Assembly: GCA_029204225.1 (NCBI GenBank)
Contig: CM055110.1
Location: 46,324,147-46,388,146 of the forward strand
Direction: 5' to 3'
DNA from: Diphasiastrum complanatum
Lineage: Eukaryota > Streptophyta > Lycopodiopsida > Lycopodiales > Lycopodiaceae
Length of the DNA: 64,000 nucleotides
The position numbers and the translations under genes were made by a program. This document shows positions 44,701-56,700 of the stretch, in pieces. The stretch's first letter is position 1, and each line of letters starts with the position of its first letter. The notes beneath the pieces were generated by a model that saw nothing but the letters and a program-made list of their open reading frames with translations, did not search any database and was not told the DNA's origin.

Positions 44701-47700
44701 CAATGCTATTAGCCTAGACCCATCCAAACTACAATCCACCTTATCTTGGTTGACCTCAGTTAATTAATGCTCATGAATTTGTGCCAAAAAATCAATAAGT
44801 GACTACAAATAGAAACCTTGACATGTCGTATACCACACCAGCAGTGGGCATACATTTCCAGGGTTTTATTTATAGGTATTTCATGGACTGCACAATTTTT
44901 ACATACTGCTGGTGCGTGGAGGATTTGAACAAGAGTCAAAAGGTTGATAGCCTAATGGCTGAGCATTATCCTAATGGCTGTTGTAGCCTGTAAACATTTC
45001 AATGCTCTTGCAGATTTGTGCATCTTTCAAACCATGGATCAACAACGATTTGATGCTAGGAAGGCAGCAATCCATTTTCTAGGTGAAAATATGAGCAGTT
45101 GATTATTCGATTACCTATTGTCGGTTTGGCATAGTTGGAGTGATGACTTATTTCCTCTCTTCCACTCACAAGAAACCAGGAATCAATCGATTGAAATGGG
45201 AGTGAAGATGGACACATTTATACTATTGGAGACTAGTAAGCCCGATGGCAAAAATTTCCTAATGTGAAAAATTCTAATTGAACAATATGCTGGCGATGAT
45301 GGATTTGTGGGATTTGGCAATTGGTCAAGAAGTGAGGCCCAGTGATGATGAGAATCTATCCATTGAAAAGCAAAATCAATTTGATAAGAGAGCTCGAAGG
45401 GTGTTTTGAGTTGGTACCCGATAACTTGCTGCTGCACATTATTGCCACGACCTCACCAGTTAAAGCATGGAGAATGCTACAAAGCATGTTCGAAGCTATG
45501 TCATTGACCCATATGCTGTTTCTGAAGCAGAGGTTTCACATAGTGAAGATGAGTGGAGGTGATTGTTGACCATGATGTACCACTTGACCCAGATTAAGGA
45601 GGTACATGATCAGCTGATTGCAAGAATTCATTGAAGATGTGGATACGGTAAGTATTACACTCAATGGATTGTCAATGTCTTATGAGCACTTGGCGACCAT
45701 GGTAATGGTGAGAGAAATGAAACCCTCTTTTGGTGAGTCTTTTACAATTCGGTTTCAAGAGGAGTTAAGAGGTGGTGCTCAAAGTTCTAGTAGTGAAGTG
45801 GTGAATCATGCGTTTACGGTGAAGTTTCTCTCAACAAGAGGAAGAAACAAGTCGACCACTAATCAGCAAGTGCATTACTTTCCAAGTATGATTGTTATGG
45901 TGATGAGGTCTTCGTGGATATCTTTGATGATATGCTTTTGTCATAACATACTTCTTATGAAGGGAGTTGGCTCAATTGGTTAGCTTGACATCCAAAGTTT
46001 CTTTGGTCTCAAGTTCGAGCCTTCCCTTGGAAACCAAGAAGCATAACATACTTCTTATCAGATAAAGTAGATTTAAGTTTAGTATATAAGATTGTTGAAC
46101 CCCAAAGAGATAGCTTATTCGGGTAATTGCAGATGATATTGTTCTTTATGTGCTTTGTTTAACAAATCTGGTTGTCGACAGACATTTGATTGAATTGGCA
46201 ACCAATATCGCCAATTAAATTGTGTTGTAATTCGATAAACCGTTAGATAGTTGATTTAGACAATCTCATATCGAACATATTCGACTGACTTATAAGAAGC
46301 ATCAGACTTATCGACGAGTTCGCTATATCGGACTGTGCACCTAATAAAGCTTGTCAGGCAAGGATGACAATCACTGCATTAGTAAACTAGACAGAGAGTT
46401 TCTCACAGTACTCCCAGAGCAATTAGATGAAATCTCAACAACTGACTATCTCTTATTCAGAACGAACAAGCGCTCTCAAGTCTCGATTGTTCGAGTGAAT
46501 ACAGGCGATAATACATCTATTGTATTTATTCACAGCAACGCAATTGATCCTTTCTAAATCCAAACCTTTCTAAGTATCAGTGTGGAACAATGATTCCGAA
46601 TGTCTTGATCACAATGAAGAACAAAACCAATGAACAGACCAGGCAATTAGATTGTTCCGATCTGTCGCTTATTTTAGAAAGACATTAGTTTAGTTTTAGC
46701 ATATGCACGAATAAGACTGTATCTGAACTAAGTATCTGACCAGAGTTATTAGTTACGAACAATCTTCGAACATGCGAGACGATCAATTGTTGAACACAAG
46801 CACTCAGCACAAAAGACAAAAAGAGAGGAATGTTGAAGACTCGAATAACCTACTCAATTCTCTATTCTCTTTGACTTGGTAACTCGGTAACTCAGCTCAG
46901 AATTGGTTGAGTGTTCTGATACGTATAGACCCAGCACGAAAGTAGTCATGTCGGTTAGATAATGAGGTACGTTTGTTCTAGTTTCATATATTTAATTAAT
47001 TGCAACCATTGAAATAATTACAAGTGGATTTCTAATCGCGTGTCCTCTTGTGGAGCAATGACAGTCAAACATGTGGAAAGGCACGTTAGTTGTGGATAAG
47101 ATCGGCCGTCTAATCTCTTTCGTTATCAACGCCTCTTTGACAATGGCCCGAGTCGATTCGATTCAGTTCGAAAAATGACATGTAATAGGTTATTACATAT
47201 TCCCCTCTGAAATGTGAAGCGCCCTCGCGAACAATTGGGTTCAGCAACATAAAACATTCGAGTAACTTGAAATGAAAAGAGATTTCTTCAAATATTTCAA
47301 TCATTCACACCAGATAATTCCATAATATTTTGCATATATTCGATAATATACAATTGTACATAGTCATTCGTCTGGTGGATCTGGTTCATTTTGCATTTGA
47401 GCTGTAAGGCGGGCGTCCAATTCGATCTGTCGAGCTATCTGCAGCTGATTTGCTTCGTAATATTGCTCAATAACTCGATTCCCGTATCGCTCCAACTTGA
47501 TCTCCAAATTAGTGCCATCGTATACTGCCTGTGCAATCTTCTTATTTCCTTGAATTCCTTTCCTAGGAATGATTTCCTTCAGCAGCTTCGCATTCATCTT
47601 AACAAAGGAACCCTGCATGTAAAGACTCTGCATTCCATCTAGAACATTGGCGATAAAATTACCAGTAAGGTCTAAGGAAATACGTCATAAATCTCCCATG

Positions 47701-50700
47701 TTCCTTGTGAGTTCTTCTGGTTAGAACGTTACATGCAATATTCTCATAACGAGTTGAATAATTTGCTTCCCAGTCAATGTATATCTCCCATAGATCTGGA
47801 TAGGAAACATTTATGTTCTGCAGCAAATTGTCTCTGGCGAACTGAACAAAATTGGGTTCTCCTGTTTGTCGAAAAAGAGCAAACTGGCAATAATACCGCC
47901 AGAAGTGCAACTGTCCTTCGTATTAATCATAAAATTCTATTTCTTTTCGTCTTAAATATTCTAATGCATAAAGTAAGGTACAACTTACATACAATTCTGC
48001 GCTACCAAAGGGATTAATAAAAATTTTTCCTTGGAGTACTGCCCAGCTTAAACAGTCCCTTTGTTCTGTATTGAGCCTATTCCAAAGCAATGTTTCGAGA
48101 ACTCGTTTCATACGTCGTTTCTAAACGCGTTTGAAATGACTGGTTCTGGTTTGAAACGGGATTTTTTTTAGGGTTTTTTTTTTTTGAATGTGTTTTTGAG
48201 GGTTTACACATGTCCTAGACAGTCCGGTAACAAGTAGATACATCCAATTTCCTGAGAATGCAATTCAAGAGGAGAAGCTGTAGTATCAGGATTCAGTATG
48301 TGGTCACTGCCAACTGGTCACGACGCAGTGCTCACTTGACACTTTCCTCAGTCAATTATTGATATTGTCACCATTCATCATACATATTACAGTCTCAATT
48401 TTCAAACATCCAGGAACTTCCAAAAATTGTAGAGTTTAAACAGTAATTGTAAAGTTACAACTTACAAACTAATAACTATTATCTATAGAAGTTAGAACTT
48501 TCAACTTTCAACTTACTACTTACTACTTAGTACTTAGAAGTTACTAGTTAGTACTTACAAGTTTGAAGTTACAACTTACAAATTACAAATTACAATGCAC
48601 TGACCGCTAACTTGGAAGTAACTTCAAGTTGGTAGTGGGCACTAAGTTCTAACTTCTAAGTAGTAAGTAGTAAGTTCTAACTAGTATTAAGTAACTACTA
48701 ACAATTTTGAATTTACAAATCAGACTTCAGTGAATCACAAATTACAATTTACAATTCAAGAGTCAAAAGTTTAAACTTTAAAGTTTAAAGTAAACTGTAA
48801 AAGCAATGATGTTATCATGCTGCATAAATAACAAGAGTGTCAAGCGTGGCCTTGGCCCTCAAGGCTCAAGCCTGAGGCCCCATGAGTCTGAAGTCAACTG
48901 TCATATGTAAACAATAATATGTATAACTACTATGCTAGAGCCCTCAGCCTAGAGTATGCCACTAATAACTATCATCTATGATCTATGCTGAGCAGTGAGT
49001 CCCCCCCCCCCCCAATGCCCATCCAGGCTCTAGCCTCTAGCTGCCCGCCTCGGACGCTGTCGTCGTGGAGGCAATGGCACGTCCTCAGGCTCAATGTCAT
49101 CCTCCCCATCATCAGAGTCACCCTCATCCTCCTCATCCGATCCCTCACCCTCAGTGGCGGATTCCTCATCTGAGTCAGAGCTAGAGGGACTCTCAAAGGT
49201 GTCTGAGACTGCTGCATGGCTCGGGCCCTCTCCTGCGCTCCTGGTCCTGCGTGCTGCAGCTCGAGTGGTAGGCCCTACGCAATGCATACAAGGAAATTGG
49301 AATCAGGACTTAGGCTCGACTCTTGAGTCTCGACATGGTCATATTACTTTTAAGTTTTAACTTACAATTTACAAATTACAAATTAGTAATTACAATTTAC
49401 AATCTAGTAATCTACTATCTAGTATTTCAATTTTCTACAAAATTTCAAAGTACTAAAAGCTTACTAATGTAACACAGTGAATCGGGGAATTGGGCATCGA
49501 AATCAACCTGCAGCTGCTAAGGCCTCCCGATGGAGTAGAGCATAGACATCCTCCTCCTCTTGTGATCTTGGTGGCAAGTCCGGAACCTTTGCCACATTGA
49601 TCTCATCGGGATTATTAACCTACGAAAATTGAAATTAAACCAAGGTTTCGATTCTCAATAGTAAGTATCGGTAAACGATTTAAAAAAAATAGCAAATATG
49701 AAATGTAAATGTTGAAAGTTGAAACTTGAAGCCTGAAGGTTCTAACTTCTTAGTGTAGAGCCTAGACTTTACTATCTAGACAAATCATGATTCATGGTAC
49801 ATACTAGACTCTATAGAATTCAGATTAATGATTTAATCATGAATCATGATTCATTACTTGTATGGGCTCCCCAGTCTCTCTCAGCTTCTTCACAAGCTGT
49901 AGGTTGGCTTGCACATACACCAACCTTTGCAGCTACGCAGTAGAAAGTCTGTTCCTCCTCTTCGTATGAATCAGAGAGAACACACTCCAATTTCTCTCAC
50001 ATGCAACTGCTGCGCAATCTTGTGAGAGGACGCGGATGGCAAGTTTCTGCAACTTGGGAACATCATTCCATACTTCATCCACCATGAAACAGGGCGCAAT
50101 TGCCTTTCCCTCGGCATGGCAGCTGCACGACCGAAATCGAGGTGCTCGGTCCTGAACATTCAACATTCATCACCATTCAAATTTCAAAATATATTAGTAA
50201 ATACTAAATGCGTACAAGTTACTACTATTAAGTTTTAACTAGCAGCTAGCTTAAGCCTTAGACTTCAAAGTTCATACATATTACATATACATACTACATA
50301 GATGAATACATATTAGATACCTGGGTCCTGAATACATATTACAATTTACTAATTACATAGTACATACCTGAATAAATTCAATTTATCCTTGAGTGCATCC
50401 TGATCCCTGGGATCAGGATAGATAGAGGAGACGTAGGAATGCCATCCTTGCTTGAGCTCTCGATCATGGAATTGATCCTCTGTCCTCCATAGTGGATGAA
50501 GCAAGCAAGCCACGACATGCAGAGGTTGATGGAACCACTGCCATCTGCGTAGATATAGGCCCCTTACTTCTTCCAGCCTGCAAACAATCAGGACTCAGGA
50601 GTGAAGTTTGAGGCTTGAGCATTCAAGTCTCAAGATTCAAGAAGTATTAAGTTTTAACTAAATTCTAATCATGAATGTCAATGAACATTGAAGATTCAAG

Positions 50701-53700
50701 AATCAACTTTGAAACTTTTAACGTAGTTACTAGACTCTAGTAATATACCTGTCAGGAGCCAGGGTGCAACTCTGAAGTTGCTCTCCCAGCTTATCCATAA
50801 ACTCATAAAGAAGGCCTAAGGTGGAACCCTCTCTATCAATAAGGCGAAGCACACTATAGATAGGCTGTATGGATATGACAATGGAGCGTGCATCATCCCA
50901 AAATGAAGTCCCCATCACGATCGCCTCAAATCTCCTGGCCTTGGCCTCTCGTGATCGGCCCCACTCTGCCCAATGGGGTGAAACCACTGCCATCTTCAAG
51001 CTTCCATGCACTTTTATGAGCCGCTCCAAAACAATGAGCATATAGGCAAACCTAGGATGAAAATCATGAAATAAGATTTGTAATTGGTCATAGCCTATAG
51101 GCAACAAGCAGGCTATACTATATAGCAAAATTCAAATTCTATGAGCACTGAAACTTGAAGGTAAAACAAAATTGCAATTTTCAAATCAAAAAATTGGAAA
51201 CAGGTTGTCAGGTTGGAAGTTGGAACTTGGTTACCTAGTGGGGGCAGGCCTTAAGAGATCCAAGGTGGAATAGGATCTGAAGATGCTCAAGACCCTCTGT
51301 CTCTTGGTGACAAATCTCACCAAGAATCGTGCCATGTCTACAACCTCCTTGACCCAGGGTAATCTCCCAATGTCTTCAACTAGGAGGTCAAGACAATGTG
51401 CAGCACATGGACTCCAAAAAATCCAAGGGTACTTCTCATTCACCATCTTCCCCATGGCTACACAATTGGACGCGTTGTCCGTGACAACCTGCATTGGAAT
51501 TCCGACAAAGGTCAAATCATAACTCATGAACAATGAACATTCACCATTGAGCATTCCAAATGCAAATGTAAATTGCAAATGCAAATTGCAAATGTGGCAT
51601 ACCTGGACAACATTCTCTTTTCCGACCTCCTCAATGGCCTGTGAGATGTACTCAAACAATCTCCTGCCATCCAATGCCATGCCTGGCTGCGACGTGTCAA
51701 TGGATCTCAAAAACATGGTGCCCATGCAAGAAGACACCAATATATTCACAAGATGGCGCCTCCTTGCATCGGTCCAACCATCTGATACTATAGTGCACCA
51801 AACCTAAAACATTCGACAACACTTTCAAGTTTCAACTAACTAAGTTGCAACTTGCAATTTGCAAATTTGGAGATTGAAAGTTCAAAGTTAGAAACTTGAA
51901 AGTACTAATTTCTAAAGTAGTAAGTGGCAAGTGCAAAGGTATTGAAGATGTAAGGTTACAGGTATACCTCGCCCATGACTTCCTAATGGGCTGTAGGTCA
52001 GCATCCACGGACTGCCGCTCAACATGTAGTTCTCTTGTCCTCAACTGCTCCATGGTCGGGCCCTCCCACTCAACACCGATACGAGATACTGCTCGCATCA
52101 TATCCCTCCATGCAGGGTGTTACGAGCTCGTAACCAGTGCCGAACCCTAGAGAACACAGATAGGTCAGATACCACAGTCAGGGTCGTGTCCAGTGTACAT
52201 GACCAACAGTGCAAGACAGTGTGAGTAGTGTGCCCCAGCACGGTCCATAGCCATGGCGGGCCTAACATAGCCTAGGGACCCTGTCAGCAGGATAGGGCCT
52301 CCAGTTGGGTCCCGACGTGCAGTCGGCCACGTCAGTGCCACGTGGCCGACACTTGGCAGTAGCATGCTACCAGTCCTCACACTGGGCTAGGAGGGGCTTA
52401 CTCTATATCAGGGAGTAGGCAAGGTTGGGTGGTTCAGTTAGTGTTTGCCCTATTGTGGTGCTAGGATCTATTACACTGGTATCAGAGCCATCTCCATCCT
52501 AGGGAACTCAGTTTTCAGCAGTGGAGAAAGTAGCTAGATTGCTCAGAACTTCTTCAAGTTCTCAGAAAGAAATAGAGGAGGAGACTCGCTGTAGGAACAG
52601 TCTCCTACTGAGGAAATCTTGGTGGATTTACTTGCTTTTTTGACAGAATCCGAACCAGAATTCAGGGGTAGTTCCATCGCTGCAAAATCATATAATTACT
52701 TCTGATTTTTGAGTGTAAAACACTGTTATCCGAGCGGAATTTCAAGGGAAAAAGATATGCAGATCCATCGCTGTATAGACAGCCCTCAACTCTGAAATTT
52801 GTATGAAGTTTTGAGTAGATTAGAGCAAGTTCTAATCTGAATTAGTGTAGCAGGGTCAGCACTGGACAGGGAGGAGAAAAGGTGAAAATTCTTCCCTGTT
52901 TGTTGAGAATTCTCAGGAGTTTGAGCTTCAAACTTACTTGCTACAGACCAGCGACCTACAGGCTTGGGTCAAATCGGAGATTTGAGGTGATTTTAGAGCT
53001 GTAAATTGGACAAATCGGGCCGGACAGGTTGCTGTCCAACCAGTGAGGGCAGGGACTTCAAAAATTCCGGATTTCTTTTTGTAAATTTCCGGTTTTTACT
53101 CGGTCTGTTGGAGCCCCACACCTGAAATCAGATCAGTTAGCTACTCAACTCAAGAACCGAGAAATCTGGCACCGTTTTGAAGCTTCAAACTGGCATTTTC
53201 CGGGACAGCAGGTCTGAAATCTTGGGTAAAAGAGCTGAGAGGGTTCCTCTTCATTCTTTCTTTGGAAGTACAGTCCTCAGAAACAGCTAACTCATCTTTC
53301 CTTTTCCTTGTACAGTTGTAAATTAGTCTTTTAGACTTTTTTCCTTCAGAAGTTAAGGTAACTCTCTTTCGGTTCCGAAGATGACCACTCCTCAGGGACC
53401 TGATCAACCCCAGGAGAGAGGCTTCGACGAACTTGAAACAGAAGCCTTGGCTTACAGAAAAGGGAAGGAACCCATGGAAGTGGAAGAACAGGAACAGCTC
53501 GCCGAAGAACTCGACGAACTGGTTACCAAGGAGCTGTTTCTCCAATTGGTAACATAAGTGGATGAACTGAAGTTGGCATTAGCCAATTTCAAGTCCAGTG
53601 TGGACGACTCGTTCGCTGAACTCAAAAGCTTGATTTTGAGTTCCGTGAAAGGAAGCCTTCCCTCCACTTCTCAGTTATCCCCTTCTCCACTTCCATCAGT

Positions 53701-56700
53701 TTCGGGTGAGACTTTACGGTCCCACCCCAGTGTTTTTAAAGATTTAAAGCCTCCTACTTTTAATGGGGAAGAGAAGGATAGAAATGCAGATATTCTACGA
53801 ACCTTCCTTAGCAAATGGAAGAACATTCATGCTCTTAAACAGACCCCTGACCATTTGCAAGCTCTTGAGGCCAATCTTTCCTTAGGGCCAATGGCCTATA
53901 AGTGGTGGTTAAATCTCCAGGAGACTGGGCAGACTCCCCGGTCATGAAAAGCTTTTGAAGAAGCTTTCCTAAGAGAATTTCTACCAGAAAATGAACTGGA
54001 TGGAGCCTGGGAAGCCTGGGAAAGAACAGTAATGGATAAATCCCTCATCCAATATATCTCGCAGTATTGAGAAGCAATTTTAAAGATTAAAAATATGGAT
54101 GACTATCAGAAAATCAGGGGATTTGTCCGTGGCCTCAAAGATGAATATAAAGTAGAGGTCCAGAGAAACTCGCCTACTACCCTTGAGCAAGCTCTCAGAT
54201 ATGCTCAAATCTATGATGATTCAGTGGGTAGGAAGAGAGCGAGACAGCAACCACTTTCTGAGTGCCTCCTCAGAAAGACTTTCAATCTAAAAAGAAATTT
54301 TTAGAAAGAAAGAAAGAAGATAAATTTAAAAGTGAAGCTCCTCAGAAACGCCCTTCACTCATACAGCCCTTAAAACCAGATGATTTTGAGAAAGCCAAAC
54401 AAGAACGTTTGTGCTTTGTGTGTATGGGCAAGGGACACACAGTCAGACAGTGTCCCAAGGGGCCTTTCACTAAAAAAGATAAGAAAGATAAAAAACAAGT
54501 TCATCTTGTTCAGATTGTATGTTTCCCCAGTGACTCGGCAGCTTCCGAGATCAAAGTGTATCATGAAGATCATGAACACTGTTGCCAGCTGACCTCTGCA
54601 ATGCTAGCGAGACCCTTCAGCTTTGGGCCGCATGACCTAGTACGTATGCATGGGAAAGTTGGTAACCAGTCAGTAAGAGTCATGGTTGATGATGGGGCAA
54701 CCCATAATTTCATCAACTACACCCTGGTTAAAAAGCTTAAACTACCAGAAGTAATAGTCAGCATAGGTACATAGTTTCATTAGCTAAGGGTGAAGATAAA
54801 AAAATATGGGAAACTATGGTAAGTAAGTTAAATCTTGGTATTCAGGGGTACCAAGATGAAATAAACTTTCAGGTAATGCACCTGGATCGAACAGACATTG
54901 TTCTCGGGAGAGATTGGCTCTACAGTTTAGGACCTTCCCTCCACAGAAACTATCAGGAGAACACCTTCAGCTTTCAGCATAAAGGCCGAGAGATCCAGTT
55001 GCATGGGGAGCATGATGTTCCCAACAGCCCTATGGTCTGCAGTTCAGAGCTCTGTCAGCTAATCGGAGACGAAGACCATAAGGTATTCTTATGTGACTTT
55101 CAGTTTATTCCTGAAGTTTCTATTTCCAGTTCTATTCAGCAGAAAATCAGTAAATTAGAGTCTAAATTTAAAGATGTTTTTCCTGAAGATTTACCACATG
55201 GTTTACCACCTAGCAGAGAGGTAGATCATGTAATAAACCTAGTACCAGGTACAACACCTGTTTCTAAACCTCCGTATCGGATCAGCCGAACAGAGGATGA
55301 AGAAATAACTAGGCAGTTAACAGACTATCTTGGGAAAGGCCAAATTCAGACCAGTAGTTCACCATGGGCCTCACCAGTCCTATTGGTGAAAAAGAAAGAG
55401 GGGTCTATGCGTCTTTGCGATTACAGAGCCCTCAATAAAGTCACAATTAAGAATAAATACCCTATGCCTCGGGCAGACGAGTTGTTTGATCAACTCGACG
55501 GGGCTAAGTTTTTCAGCAAAATAGACCTCAGATCGGGATATCATCAAGTCCATATAAAACTGGAAGATGTCTCGAAAACAGCTTTTAGGACTCGTCACGG
55601 TCATTATGAGTTTAAGGTGATGCCATTTGGGCTCACAAATGCTCCAGCTACCTTTATGACCTTGATGAACAGTGTCCTCAGACCATACTTGGGTAAGTTT
55701 GTAGTCGTATTTTTAGATGACATCCTCGTCTACAGCAAAACGAGGAAGGAGCATCTAAAACACCTCAGAAAGGTGTTTCGAGTGCTCAGAAAGCATAAGC
55801 TTTATGCTAAACAATCCAAGTGTGAATTCTTCGTTGAATAAGTAGCATATTTGGGTCACATTATCTCTTCAGATGGGATTAAGATGGACCCAAATAAGGT
55901 TAAAGCCATACTCAGTTGGCTGAGACCTCAGAATATTTTGGAACTTCAGATCTTTCTTGGTCTAGCAGGATATTACAGACGATTTGACAAGGAATATGCT
56001 CAGATAGCAGTTCCTATGACAAATCTCCTTAAGGGGAAGGGAAAGGAGTTCATTTGGGAGTCCGCACAGCAGAAGAGCTTTGATGCTCTCAAAACAGCCT
56101 TAGCTACAGCACCAGTTCTAAAAGCCGCCGACCCCAATCAGCCATTTGTGGTCGAAACAGATGCTAGTGACTTTGCAGTTGGTGCTGTACTAACTCAGGG
56201 TGGACGACCAGTTGCGTTCGAGAGTAAAAAACTCGAGCCAGCTCAGACTAGGTATAGTGCCTATGAAAAGGAACTCTTCTCCATAGTTCATGCCCTTAAG
56301 ACTTGGAGGCATTATTTGTAGGGTGCCAACTTTGAGGTCCTGACAGACCATGAAAGTCTCAGATACCTTTGCAATCAACCTGAGCTTAGAGGTCGGAAAG
56401 CTCGTTGGGCAGAGTTGATGCAAGAGTTTGATATATAGACGTGGAAAATTCAATACAGTAGCAGATGCCCTTAGCAGAATGCCTATGATAAACGAGCTGA
56501 GTTTTACTCAGATTTGTAATGAGTTACTCGAGTCCTTGAGAGGGAAATGCCAGCATGATGCATTCTTCTCTACTATCTGGAACTCAGTCCAGAGTAGAGA
56601 GTTACAGACTCCAGAACCAGTTCCCGGGGCTGGTGCCAGTTCATCCAAGAATACGGCAGCTTCCGTTGAGGATGATGATGAGTCTGAGTATACGTCGTCA

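Noticed and set aside
45961-46030. Functional tRNA gene
   Set aside because: A and B boxes exist but the acceptor stem and anticodon arm do not fold, and homologous copies share a non-tRNA tail.
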